A stretch of 64,000 nt of DNA from Streptomyces sp. NRRL WC-3605 (GTDB taxonomy: Bacteria; Actinomycetota; Actinomycetes; Streptomycetales; Streptomycetaceae). Both the position numbers and the translations under genes were made by a program. The stretch is taken from contig NZ_LLZN01000059.1 in NCBI RefSeq assembly GCF_001509795.1, positions 1 through 64,000 on the forward strand, read 5' to 3'. The notes below the pieces were generated by a model. That model did not search any database. It was not told where the DNA came from and saw nothing but the letters and a program-made list of their open reading frames with translations. Shown one piece after another: positions 9,101 to 15,442 of this stretch. The first letter of the stretch is position 1, and every line of letters begins with the position of its first letter.

Positions 9101-11465
9101 CCCCCAGGACGCACCAGAGCCCCCAGCCTCGGTCCCGGTTGAGGGGATGCACGAGGCGCGGCGCGAAGCGGCGTTCCTCGAGCAGGACCGTCCCGAACCG
9201 ACGGACGGCGAACAGCAGATGCCGGAACCCGGCCCGGCGGCAACGCCGCCGATCCCAGCAAGCGAGGACGCCCCCAGTGACGAAACGGCGCGAGACGCTT
9301 CGGAGGAGCAGACCATGACCACCCCGCCGATCCCGGAGACTGCCGACGCACCATCGCCGGGCGAGCCGATTGCCGAGGACCCACCTGCACCTCAGCGCTA
9401 CGTCATGACCGAAGCGCTCGCCGGGGACCCGGGCTACCAGCTCCGCCTGTCTGGGCTGGACGGCCAGCGCGTCGACTCCGGCGACGTGGTGCGAGGCGAC
9501 CTCGTCATCGCCACTATCCACCCGAGTTCCGGAGGCGGATGGTACGCGGAGCTGAGCGACGAGCACCTGCCGGCCGACGCCACTCTCGTGACCGGCACGC
9601 CACAGGGCGCCGCCTCCAACGCGGCCATCATGTACTCCGCGTTCACCGGCGCCCCGTATGGTCCTCCGGCCAGCGTGGCCGTCGGTGACAACACCCGGCA
9701 GCGGGTGGACGTGCTGCGGGCCGAGCTGCGGGCCGCTGCCCTGCAGCATCGCGAAGCGATTTCCAGTGCTGCCGCCCGGGCCTACTACCCCGCCTCCGAG
9801 CAGAACGAATACTTCCGGGAGCTGGTCAGCAATCTCGACGGCCTGGCGGCGGCAGTCTCCGACTCCCACGGGTCGCAGCAGATGACGCAGTACCTCGACG
9901 GCGTCCAGAGGGCGGTCAACAACTGGGGCAGTGCCCTGCCAGCCGACCCGAGTGACATGGAGCGCCGCCAGCTGGCCTTCCCGCTGGCCCATCTTCTGTA
10001 CGACTCCCGGCGTCTACAGGACCAGGTGCAGGCCACGCTCGCCGCGGCCAAAGCGGAGCAGGCCGCTCTCGGTGAAAAGGCTGCACCCACCGAGCCTGAT
10101 GTGCAGCCCGCGCCCGCTGCGCCAGTGGAGACCGGGCCGCCGGGGAAGGCACCTACGGATTCCCAGACTCCCGAAGTTCCGGACTCACAGACCAGCAACG
10201 AGACGCGGGAGGAGCCTCCGGCAGCGCCGACGAAGCCCGCGAACGCCCCGGAAGGCTCGGACGGCGCTGCACCGCCCGAGGAAGCCCTCGCAGAGTTCCG
10301 GAGTACCGAAGTTCCGGACTCACAGACCAGCGCGGGGGAGCCTTCGGCAGTACCGATGGAACCAGCGGACACTCCGCACCCGGAAAGCGCGGACGGTGCA
10401 GCACCGTCCGGGGAGGACGGTCTGGCCCACGAAGCTGCCGCCGACGGCATCCGCCAGTCGTCGGAAGACACACTGCAGACAGCTCAGTCGGAAGCCGCAG
10501 CAGCGCAGTCCGGGGAGCTGCCGCTGTGGACTGGCACGAACGCCCCGCCTGCGGACACCGGAGCGACGGAGTCCTCCGTCATGCCGCTGGACGTCCGCGC
10601 CGAGTTCCAGCCGGTTCTGGAGAGCTGGAAGGAACACGTCCCGCCGGAGAACGGCACCGCCCAGGACCTGGTCGCCTCACTCGAAGCCGACCTGGCGACA
10701 CTGCAACTCGCCCTCGCCGAGGCGGTCACGCCTGCCGGACCCACCGCCACGCACCAGGACGCTGCCGTCCCCGACGAGTCGACGGCAGCGGCGGCGTCCC
10801 CTTCCGTCCATCGGCACGCGGGCGACGTCAACGCCGCCCTGCAGCAGGCAGACGCGCACGCCGCATCGCTCCAGGACCTCCCGGAGTGGCAGAAGATCCA
10901 GACGGTACGCGGCGCATTTGGTCATCTGTTCCATCTCATGAAGGAGAGGGCCAGGGAGCACTTCGACAAGCTGATGGGAGACCACCGGGTTGGTGAGTTC
11001 TTCCGGAAGGTCTCGATCGCCGCGTGCGACAAGGTCGCCGCGTTGGCACTGGCAGCGGCGGACCACCTTCGGCGACGGAGCGAGGGGAACGGGTCGCACG
11101 CGCCGGCCGCCGACGCTCTGCAGAACATCGCACACTCCTCGACCGCCTACGCCTCCGCCTCCGCCTCCGCCTCCGCCTCCGCCTCCGCCAGCAGCGTCAG
11201 CGGCTCGCTGATGGCATCACCGAACGACAGGCGCACCACAACGGTGAACATCCCGTCGATGAACAAGATGGGTGAGGCTCTCGCCCGTCCGTTGCCCGGT
11301 GCGACGGACGGGCGGGGGCCGCGGGTCTCCACGGCGGCCGCGCGGGGCCGGTCGAGCACGCGGTGCGGAGCCGAGACGAAGAAGCCCAGCATCGGGGAGC
11401 AGGCTGGACACCTGCGGCGCAGCGGGAGTGAGCGGCCGCAGGGCCTCAAGCCGAATCAGCGCTAG
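132..11465 (+). CDS. giant SNF2/DEAH-type helicase protein, N-terminally truncated
   Basis: 3777 codons. The first 450 residues are the second part of a superfamily 2 helicase of the plasmid/phage methylase-helicase kind: motif II VDEAH at 83-87 followed by LFKNLA, SGTFISNS, GGTGVNVQ near 398 and QREGRLDRPGN near 426. Motif I (Walker A) and any methylase domain that normally precede it are absent, so ATPase activity is doubtful. The rest is a mosaic of small domains joined by Ala/Pro/Glu-rich linkers: two internal duplicated pairs (797-890 with 1554-1646; 1374-1523 with 2757-2913), a DUF6884-like domain at 1828-1963, a Cys-rich segment at 2277-2333, a QLGLF motif at 2041-2045 and an Ala-Ser repeat near 3674. 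The start is GTG at 132, but homology runs a few codons further up. It is either a functional remnant or a large pseudogene. Confidence 0.75.
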   Translation: MMTHNSFGRLGVHPVTEATYLEELANEYRVALGAIDGDDANQRRIKEIAKMVDRFDARASDLRSKATDAGVTYENLGVDFLQVDEAHLFKNLALPATTEGMSLGKPSKRATDLDLKLIVTRERTGRDNVTALYSGTFISNSVREMYVFQHYTMPKRLEKLGLGSPDAWAANFIQFESRPEVGVDGVSFRLKRRPVEYTNADEALALFAEVAELRPREEFKIKRPKRVDRFIEVEATPNLVQYVSSISDRIDQIQSGKVKPFEDNMLNVITDGRKAALDLELVGMEPDGPGKVGAVVRNVLEIHERTKNLKFPGYPDDVSGGLQLLFCDLGTPSKDRGSQVYGKIRRGLIDGLPEEGLPGIPRERIRFIHDYNSDLAKEQLFSDARAGKVSVLFMSSEKGGTGVNVQTLGVALHHVDPPHKPAEWEQREGRLDRPGNLLIDLDMPVEFYRYIALNSFDSYMFQQLERKQRPIVQIMSGRKVGRVIQEIDPVGAGFGQAKAIATGNPMLLELADVNGELTMLLNEADGHRQAQARMKRKVEVLGDQIRDAERTLPSMRAMADAITAAGDDDTWRTADGRLIDPDEVAGVLAQTAQGSKPTLDLDAGYRWRGLQVGFTWHRRQQFGGMTYEGWAHLVAGGQQVDVRLNLSWFGKGQSWRIVKALGEAADEAATAPAEIEHKVAKWRAALEDTRSHIGRPFEKHADLEAVRERKAALEEQISGAAVASDRESGAGPQFDPGAAGADGGREMTEAEMAMHDATVMAGMLGGTAVVVSEGQIIGGARVVNRTDVDLQTPDLTDPRQWDEAVRAFTSAAAADADVQAWAQIDANEGEPFREGFAEWAQDWVLEHANLPENRPAWLRAWLDPEGADTRRAILAEAAGIAWQQARAAAEVDQAPPAAQDTPPRASDPEPAPAPEESAAPSAPSQVGPEEPAPAAPEAPQAPAEDAVEPASAASAEAPTGDADRQPLLQGLVNALGDRVMVGHISGPQPARTHQSAGWAIMAVLSDDQVRGLVSAVSVDGQPVSTEPGAMPTEHVREWIAEQQQTPTTAFYASTSSELPPALRGDGDVRLSARANGLTIEQGDVTTTILWEELPAWIDAAVAHNTDNRDPYKPWWRYGRLDHEIHFRRDENNQAIRTAMNALAEALRETVPPTDEQLAEARDRYAPPAAAAPGTATEPAAADEENVPEESEQLPEDAVPVPGAEGYHYTEEGRTVRLYTDAGEEVGTAKWSYSKYRYLGDVQGDTVRGTEDSATVAKRMANHHAVVYGDRVHWPTLDDQGRDPVWILHNGSDTLVFGVSPEDDTARAAMWTGGGFKESRKVGGWYVPRTWKEPTRRQRVDDVVRVLAAAGRTVTVHSTREERQQPPQRPARLPELEVTAPNLNEVPQLYNAAPFTDQDDLQDVRRLEAAYDRWSQHPTVRAYLQQDNDARPDGFGTPDNPIAELHATYHRARLALQEPVPGGPDEIVRRVHGVAAWCMALEPAVERDLLDPLQDVYAAAHGLAARSQATIAALTADRDAAAEAALAPAEEASAAAQQDQGTRGHAGDAPPGTLADPGLREPALETFTAAALADPRVAQAARANDINNFVVAVASWSREWLTGQWADVSPNEWPDWVRAYFREGDNAVDDRNGLYAELAGPLYAQFRTTDTQPAPAPFPDLTTTEPEEQRDPSNSGDDSTVTAAESPAHPPTNDEPGPSGRPGPGESTEGELENGVSGIAIGRGVVEPGMHVEYLPGFRPGSRTRHPHGGVIVSVGTSNVRWRPYKWHQDVRTPLEHMRIDPTSEDLRRISAALDAGQTLPRHPEWTTWSLAEHLAYAQQATSAAAGPLVIIPCGSSKLDHKAPAGELYVGPYHRSCREAADALTADGGTVLILSAKFGLVTLDHEIEPYDLRMGEPGSVTVEKLREQALDLGVDGAQEVVILAGETYSDAALQVWPNASTPLAGLGGLGYQRKYLAELAAHGADAAVPQPSTESAPAVAADADGDPEGQLNEGDGDIDSARDVTDPHTPADVEQPMPTPAPDRARAPRGGSPSALDAETEQLGLFGDPEQDPAEGPTKPETAKGRGAVPADEAPAESMTTEDERGAQLQAALIKGETIAPVSFTDQRQAAGWILTTTGGHTFRLRPVAYALPDEDQWEAGHDADGSGWWAANVDDRPLAAVLARIREDSATRTRFASLWARYGHLTAQAAQFETTTDRIQLEEGVYLVRRFGRVGLIASCRWGWEHLTDPDGAQGRTGEDWSRKGPDNRQYAAEWKIWNSAQSAIANARLRVVAQLSDDMADTPDAYCDASTPYVGKCSAKRSGARYTVAVVTDQGSELGCYTVCARCLSHRLLNDEDRHIGHRDVQSLVEDLAKGDPKVGDLHWKQWPDRIAELAGQMLSASLDAGETAPWPAQALTSQILAEACEAGDDRAMREARAQAKAAGGDTQEQKQAAAEVATARRDRAALVARRGAPHTEAANDADHVAVAVLELAGWGVEGGDAAPEPAEEAAPEVVNVNALTVRPQERNGEPSRYEFTVTGPGLTVGEYKISHDNQGKGARGIMWRATWHGVEASGRWDVISIGSGRGKDVALAAVAEHATKTGGDLATGFTVARRMHYDAGLWLLPEVGESEAIQYHPDGSWTITAETGALYTVRWEWEGRTASGGLAPLLIEDQAGTLIASCTAVDGYMSAWAPMLERLRLHATAVADGVPHATAVTLGGPGRSWVEAWCVCSWTERADVAEYAGRASAGEALALAHRQAHDPKTPAAAEAPVAAELPELDVVLPDVDLATLDVAGPYETDEEAQTDIDRLSTAFAQWDALPTVQRFYETDRQQRPDGQRIPTNPVAELAAAYRDAERMLREGPVVSPDDLVLEVHTVAVWSGVLEPVVDEDLRGPLRQVREAAALLASRSYATVAAFEAELTALTAESAEQTTATTAATEPPPASAPTGEGPGEPPVGTPTPKDTEPGSVTGDRPASDPPVEADGPPVDTAGDTAADSGPAPDGMPVPQDAPEPPASVPVEGMHEARREAAFLEQDRPEPTDGEQQMPEPGPAATPPIPASEDAPSDETARDASEEQTMTTPPIPETADAPSPGEPIAEDPPAPQRYVMTEALAGDPGYQLRLSGLDGQRVDSGDVVRGDLVIATIHPSSGGGWYAELSDEHLPADATLVTGTPQGAASNAAIMYSAFTGAPYGPPASVAVGDNTRQRVDVLRAELRAAALQHREAISSAAARAYYPASEQNEYFRELVSNLDGLAAAVSDSHGSQQMTQYLDGVQRAVNNWGSALPADPSDMERRQLAFPLAHLLYDSRRLQDQVQATLAAAKAEQAALGEKAAPTEPDVQPAPAAPVETGPPGKAPTDSQTPEVPDSQTSNETREEPPAAPTKPANAPEGSDGAAPPEEALAEFRSTEVPDSQTSAGEPSAVPMEPADTPHPESADGAAPSGEDGLAHEAAADGIRQSSEDTLQTAQSEAAAAQSGELPLWTGTNAPPADTGATESSVMPLDVRAEFQPVLESWKEHVPPENGTAQDLVASLEADLATLQLALAEAVTPAGPTATHQDAAVPDESTAAAASPSVHRHAGDVNAALQQADAHAASLQDLPEWQKIQTVRGAFGHLFHLMKERAREHFDKLMGDHRVGEFFRKVSIAACDKVAALALAAADHLRRRSEGNGSHAPAADALQNIAHSSTAYASASASASASASASSVSGSLMASPNDRRTTTVNIPSMNKMGEALARPLPGATDGRGPRVSTAAARGRSSTRCGAETKKPSIGEQAGHLRRSGSERPQGLKPNQR
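5613..6020 (+). other. DUF6884-like domain inside the giant protein
   Basis: Residues 1828-1963 read LVIIPCGSSKLDHKAPAGEL at the start, then a GELYVGPYHR element, ILSAKFGL and EPYDLRMG. I recognise this pattern from DUF6884 proteins of actinobacteria, which resemble the YaaA and tRNA-guanine-modification accessory folds. A link to nucleic-acid base modification is inference only. It is flanked on both sides by low-complexity linkers, which supports an independently folding module. Confidence 0.5.
11151..11189 (+). repeat. GCCTCC hexamer microsatellite in the helicase gene
   Basis: Six and a half tandem copies of GCCTCC encode an alternating Ala-Ser run near the C-terminus of the giant protein. 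Being a multiple of three it keeps the frame. Such runs are prone to slippage. The roughly 80 codons after it have a different, basic composition and may be a late C-terminal fusion. Confidence 0.85.
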
Positions 11466-11506
11466 GTGCCAGCATCTGAACTCCCGCACCCTGGCCTAGA
11501 CGGGCA

Positions 11507-12181
11507 TCAAGCGTGGCCCAGGGTCGCCGTGCCGTATCGCCACCCCATCGGCGCGGCTGGCGGGCTTGCCCAGTAGTCCTGGAAGCAGGGACGGCCGGGG
11601 TGGGTGCCAGCTTTGACGCGCGCGGCGCAGGCGCCTTCCCGCTTGTTGCAGGACACGCACAGCAGGCCGCGGACGAGGCCGGTGGTGTGGTCATGGTCGA
11701 TGGCGTAGGCGGGGGCGTCACAGGTGGCACAGTTGCCGTCCTGCATGTCGTGCAGACGCCACCACGCATACCAGCGGGGGATGCGTACCTTGGGCCACTG
11801 TTCGGGCAAGGGGCCGTGGTACGGACGGGGCATGTACCGGGGTGCGACCCAGTGGCCGCAGCGGTGTTCGGGCCGAACCTGGGTGGCGTGAACGAGGGGG
11901 CCCAGTTCTCCGATTAGCCATGGGACGACGAAGTCGTCGCGCCAGTGGCGGCAGCCGACAGTACTGAGGCCGCGGCTGGGGGACCACAGATGGTATCCGG
12001 CCGACCCGTCCAGAGGGCGGGTGGCATACCGCTCGTCGCCCACAGCAAACCGTGTGGGGGCGCAGGACGGACGGCGGCCCGGTAGGAACCCATGATCGGC
12101 CAGGAACTCGGCTATCAGCCCGTCCCTCGTCCCCCCGTTGGCGCCATCGGCCCCTGGGTCAGTGCGCTTCGCTGCGTTCAT
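11507..12181 (-). CDS. recombination endonuclease VII-like HNH nuclease
   Basis: 224 aa. The C-terminal third has the layout of phage T4 gp49-like endonuclease VII: a CATC zinc pair, then IDHDHTTGLVRGLLCVSCN with the HNH histidines and the second Cys pair, at about residues 150-180. This family cleaves branched DNA such as Holliday junctions; in actinobacterial plasmids and phages it often stands alone as an HNH nuclease. The first 140 residues are not recognised. The gene converges with the giant helicase gene, whose stop lies 41 bases away. The ATG at 12181 is the farthest start and has no obvious ribosome binding site, so the start is uncertain. Confidence 0.8.
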   Translation of the reverse strand: MNAAKRTDPGADGANGGTRDGLIAEFLADHGFLPGRRPSCAPTRFAVGDERYATRPLDGSAGYHLWSPSRGLSTVGCRHWRDDFVVPWLIGELGPLVHATQVRPEHRCGHWVAPRYMPRPYHGPLPEQWPKVRIPRWYAWWRLHDMQDGNCATCDAPAYAIDHDHTTGLVRGLLCVSCNKREGACAARVKAGTHPGRPCFQDYWASPPAAPMGWRYGTATLGHA

Positions 12182-12421
12182 GTCTGGACAAACGGTCGCG
12201 CTAATGCGTCGTTACTCTCATGCCCCTGACGATTCCACCTTCGCTGGGGACTATGCGGCCCGTATGCGCCGCGGCGGCAAGCACCGACAGTGGTGCAATC
12301 CGGCACAGAGGCTCCCTTACGCCGCTCAGCTTCATCCCGGCCGGACCTGCACCCCTCCTCTATCGCTGCCCGGCCGACGCGCGCATCCTGGACATGCCGT
12401 CTCCCTCGGAGGTGAACAACC

Positions 12422-12541
12422 ATGCAGTGTCCGAACTGTGGTGGCAGCGCTCAGCAAGGACCCGACGGTTCCTGGTCGTGCCCGCAGTGCGGGCCCATCT
12501 CCCATGCGACGCCCCGCATCTCGGTAGGGTCGCGGCCGTGA
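12422..12541 (+). CDS. 39-aa zinc-ribbon microprotein
   Basis: A short gene with a good ribosome binding site (GGAGGTG at 12408-12414, 7 bases before ATG). The product has two CxxC pairs (C3, C6, C20, C23) spaced as in a zinc ribbon, with little else. Its stop codon overlaps the GTG start of the next gene as GTGA (12538-12541), the usual sign of translational coupling. The two products are both zinc ribbons and probably act together. No named family was recognised; a nucleic-acid or protein-binding adaptor is the most that can be inferred. Confidence 0.7.
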   Translation: MQCPNCGGSAQQGPDGSWSCPQCGPISHATPRISVGSRP

Positions 12542-12759
12542 CCAGCAAGCGCAGAAACCTCAGCCCGAGTCCGGAGACCGCAGCAGCCGCAGCTGCATTC
12601 CTGGACACGCAGGAGATCACCACGACGGACTGTCGGCGCTGCGGCACAGAGATTCACGGGATCAATGGGCGCTACTCCTGCGGCAACTGCGGGTTCGTGA
12701 ATCACTGGTCCGAGGGCCACAACGTCCTGCCGTCCGGCGAGGACGACCTCCTCACGTGA
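12538..12759 (+). CDS. 73-aa zinc-ribbon protein
   Basis: Begins at GTG 12538, inside the stop codon of the preceding microprotein. C32, C35, C48 and C51 form two CxxC knuckles separated by 12 residues, a zinc-ribbon pattern, preceded by a basic, Ala-rich N-terminus. A TAGGGT box 7 bases upstream of the GTG could also give a leaderless transcript, so the gene may be expressed both by coupling and by its own promoter. A longer open frame extends upstream, but the coupled start and the Zn-ribbon gene it would overlap make GTG 12538 the better choice. Function unknown. Confidence 0.6.
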   Translation: MTSKRRNLSPSPETAAAAAAFLDTQEITTTDCRRCGTEIHGINGRYSCGNCGFVNHWSEGHNVLPSGEDDLLT

Positions 12760-12802
12760 TAGCCGGGGGAGATCCGAGCCGCCCCATCCCTCCTGTACAC
12801 GC

Positions 12803-13828
12803 CTACGCTGAATGTGCCGTCGTAGACCCCGCCGCCAGCCCCTCGGTGCGGGGCTCGGGAAGCGCGCCACCGGCCTTCAGTGCGGCGAAGTCGGCGCGGG
12901 CCTGCTCCACGGCTTCGGGATACGCCTCGCGCTTGGCGTGCTCGGCGAGCGCCCGGTAGATGCTGGCCACCGAGGGGTTCTGTCCCTTGCGCTTGCCGGT
13001 GGGGATGATCAGGTCGGGTTGGATCTGCTCGACGGACTCGCCGTTCGCGCGGCGACGCAGCACGGTGTGGAGCATGTCGTCGGTGATGACCGGCGGGCGG
13101 CCCCCGTGCTTACCTTTGCGGGCTGCGGTGTCGAGCCCCTCCAGGGTGGACTCGCGGATGTTCTCCCGCTCGGTCTCTGCCATCGCGGCGAAGAACGCGA
13201 ACAGTAGCTTCCCCGGCCCACTCGGGTCATAGATGCCTGGCAAGGGCCCGGCGAGCATCTCCAGGACCAGGCCATGGGCGGTGAGGTGGTCGGCGAGCGC
13301 CGTGAGTTCCGCGGCGTCGCGGCCGAGCCGCTTCATCTCGTACACGGTGAAGATGACGCGGCAGTGCGGGGCATGCGCCTTGACCTCACGCGCCGTCCTC
13401 AACGCCTCCTCGAACTTCGGGCGGACGCGTACGCGGGTGCTGATCTTCTCGCTGAAGATCTTGTCTCTCGGGATGCCGTGCTTGGCGAGGGCGTCGAGCT
13501 GGGAGTCGAGTTCCTGCCCCAGAGTCGAGCACCGCGCGTAGCCGATGCGGATGTCCGCGCTCGGCAGCTCTGGGTTGATCGGCGCCGGCGGCGGGGTGCC
13601 AGGTCGCCACGGACGGCCCGGACCGCGGTCGGCGGGGGTTGGGACCCGCAGCGTCTTCTTCAGCCGAGGAACCATGGTGAAGCGGCGGGTGTGGTAAGCG
13701 GAGGCGACCGCACCCCCACGTGAGCGGCACGGCGAGCCGGGCTGAGCGCCACACTTCGGACAGGCGTACTGCTCGACGTCGTCGGCGTCCGACTGGTGGG
13801 CCGCGGCGGGCTGCTGAGGATCGGTCAT
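12803..13828 (-). CDS. serine recombinase with N-terminal zinc finger
   Basis: 341 aa from ATG 13828. Residues 22-50 carry the CPxC-GSPC-YHTRRF zinc-binding module often fused to Streptomyces DNA-binding proteins (C23, C26, C34, H46). The resolvase domain follows with the catalytic Ser101 in YARCSTLGQ, then the conserved arginine region KRLGRDAAEL and the E-helix AMAETERENIRESTLEGL, and a C-terminal HTH. It is a small resolvase/invertase type rather than a large phage integrase. It would act on DNA sites to invert, resolve or integrate a segment. It is divergent from the HTH gene at 14054, and the shared intergenic region holds two 28-bp palindromic units that are good candidates for its binding sites. 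Confidence 0.85.
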   Translation of the reverse strand: MTDPQQPAAAHQSDADDVEQYACPKCGAQPGSPCRSRGGAVASAYHTRRFTMVPRLKKTLRVPTPADRGPGRPWRPGTPPPAPINPELPSADIRIGYARCSTLGQELDSQLDALAKHGIPRDKIFSEKISTRVRVRPKFEEALRTAREVKAHAPHCRVIFTVYEMKRLGRDAAELTALADHLTAHGLVLEMLAGPLPGIYDPSGPGKLLFAFFAAMAETERENIRESTLEGLDTAARKGKHGGRPPVITDDMLHTVLRRRANGESVEQIQPDLIIPTGKRKGQNPSVASIYRALAEHAKREAYPEAVEQARADFAALKAGGALPEPRTEGLAAGSTTAHSA

Positions 13829-14002
13829 GGGGCCGGATTTTCGCACAATGCAAGTCTCAGAAGGGGGACCGTGTCGCTTTTGAGTGAGAACGGGTTGTGC
13901 GAGCGAATCCGGGTGCGGCAGGGGTTTGGCGGTCCGCGATTGATCTTCCTCGCGCAAAGGATCGTTTGTGAGAGGTGGAGTACTGACCACGCCCGCCGAC
14001 TT

Positions 14003-14052
14003 CCGTCAGGGAGCGCCTGACGGATGCCAGCCGTCAGGACTAGCCTGACAGG
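14003..14052 (+). promoter_or_regulatory. leaderless promoter overlapped by two 28-bp-spaced palindromes
   Basis: CTGACG (14017-14022), an 18-base spacer and TAGCCT (14041-14046) sit 7 bases before the ATG at 14054, giving a leaderless transcript. Two inverted repeats with the same 8-5-8 geometry cover it: CCGTCAGG/CCTGACGG at 14003-14023 and CCGTCAGG/CCTGACAG at 14031-14051. They are 28 bp apart, one over the -35 and one over the -10. They suit autorepression by the HTH protein downstream or binding by the divergent serine recombinase. Confidence 0.6.
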
Positions 14053-14053
14053 C

Positions 14054-14785
14054 ATGACCGGTGTCGAGCATGAACCCGCCAACGAGCGTTACGCCTACAG
14101 CCGTACCGCCCTGGCCCGCCTCGCCCTCTCTGACGAACTACGCGAGCTCGCCGACCGCGCCGCCGCCGGCGTCCCCACGACGAACGACATGTGGGCCCAA
14201 CCCGGCGAAGTCGTCGGCGACGCACTCGACTTGGTGCACCAGGCCCAGGAGGCGTTGGTCCGCGCGGTGATCTATGAGCGTCAGAAGCACACAAGCTGGG
14301 AGGCCATCGGCGAGCAGCTCAACATGAAGAGGCAGTCCGCACACGAGAAGTACAGGGACGCCGTCGCAGAGTGGCAGCTCGCCCTACAAGAACCGCACTA
14401 CCCCGCCCCTTCTGGCGCGCCTGTACGCGGCCTACGCCTCCACGAGGCCGCATACGCGCCCACCACTGCCGGAGCACGGCTCGACGCGTGGGTGCACGAG
14501 CACATCCCGGCACAGCGGGAGACTGAGCACCCGGTCACCGGTCATCTGCCCGCCCTGAGTACGGCGGAGGAAATGGTCCAGGTCCTCGACGCGCTCAATC
14601 ACCTCTACGGCGACTCGCGCACCCCACCGGACCCGAAGGCCCGCGCACGCGTGATCGAGCGCAAGGCCGCTCTGCTCGACCGCATCGCCGTTGAACAGGG
14701 CCGCCCCGAAGCCGCCCAACAAGCCGAAGAGGCTCGCGCTCTTGCCGCGCAGCTCCACGCAGAAGCAGCCCAGGCGCCCGACTAG
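14054..14785 (+). CDS. helix-turn-helix protein of unknown function
   Basis: 243 aa. Residues near 80-105 (TSWEAIGEQLNMKRQSAHEK) look like a sigma-region-4-type helix-turn-helix; the C-terminal half is helical and rich in Ala, Glu and Arg. The start is the ATG placed 7 bases after a TAGCCT box, so the mRNA is probably leaderless. The promoter is covered by two palindromes, pointing to tight control, possibly by its own product. A strong intrinsic terminator follows the gene. It is divergent from the serine recombinase gene and could regulate it. Proteins of this general type are common and uncharacterised in Streptomyces. Confidence 0.7.
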   Translation: MTGVEHEPANERYAYSRTALARLALSDELRELADRAAAGVPTTNDMWAQPGEVVGDALDLVHQAQEALVRAVIYERQKHTSWEAIGEQLNMKRQSAHEKYRDAVAEWQLALQEPHYPAPSGAPVRGLRLHEAAYAPTTAGARLDAWVHEHIPAQRETEHPVTGHLPALSTAEEMVQVLDALNHLYGDSRTPPDPKARARVIERKAALLDRIAVEQGRPEAAQQAEEARALAAQLHAEAAQAPD

Positions 14786-14822
14786 AACCAGCACCGGCCC
14801 CGAACAAGCACAGACAAAGGGT

Positions 14823-14855
14823 CCCGATCGCGTGGTAGCGGTCGGGGCTCTTTTG
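14823..14855 (+). terminator. intrinsic terminator
   Basis: A nine-base-pair stem (CCCGATCGC with GCGGTCGGG, one T-G pair) is followed by a TCTTTT run. It lies 38 bases after the HTH gene stop. Confidence 0.8.
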
Positions 14856-14885
14856 ACGTCCTACAGGCGGGCTACCGCTACTCAT

Positions 14886-14931
14886 ATTGCGCGCTGCGAA
14901 ATTCGGCTCCTTGTCTACATTGCGCGCTGCG
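14886..14931 (+). repeat. 13-bp direct repeat upstream of the SH3-like gene
   Basis: ATTGCGCGCTGCG occurs at 14886-14898 and again at 14919-14931, 33 bases apart, about three helical turns. The pair sits 100-140 bases before the secreted SH3-like gene and is a candidate activator or repressor binding region. Confidence 0.55.
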
Positions 14932-15028
14932 GCAGAACTTTGACGCCCCCGCATACGACTCCGTTCACTGCATTGGGTCCTATTGGAAAGGCATCCGCAT
15001 GCGGTGTCGATATTTCCCGGGGGTAGAC

Positions 15029-15352
15029 ATGCAGATCCGTCGAACCGTGGTCGCTCTCCTGACGACAGCCCTTGCGGGCACTGGCATCGTTGCCGCAGGT
15101 GGCACGGCACAGGCATCCGACAACCGCTGCTACATCACCGCGTCGGCGGTCAACCTGCGCTCCAAGGCGACGACGAACAGCACCGCTCTGGGAGTGGCCT
15201 ACAAGGGCAACAAGTGCTCCAAGACCGACCTGAAGTTCAACTCAGGGCAGACCTGGGTGCGCATCAAGATGACGTCGGGTAACGCGAAGGGAAAGAGGGG
15301 CTGGGTGCGTGAGGACCTGGTCCACCTGCCCACCGTGGACATGCACTACTGA
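15029..15352 (+). CDS. small secreted SH3b-like protein
   Basis: 107 aa. A Sec signal peptide is clear: two Arg, a hydrophobic core and an AQA-type cleavage site near residue 30. The mature part begins with a Cys and contains VNLRSKATTNSTALGV, the usual start of a bacterial SH3 (SH3b) domain, and ends with GWVREDLVHL, its usual end. Such small secreted SH3b proteins bind cell-wall material or serve as spore or wall-associated factors; the role here is unknown. ATG 15029 is preferred because a GGGGG ribosome site lies just before it. Its neighbours give no operon context. Confidence 0.8.
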   Translation: MQIRRTVVALLTTALAGTGIVAAGGTAQASDNRCYITASAVNLRSKATTNSTALGVAYKGNKCSKTDLKFNSGQTWVRIKMTSGNAKGKRGWVREDLVHLPTVDMHY

Positions 15353-15442
15353 GAAAACCACTCCCTTCGTGCGGGAGGCGGAATGTCGAATCAGCCGGAA
15401 CCCGGTCGCGGGTGCCCGGCTGTTCGTCGTGTTGGGGCTGGC

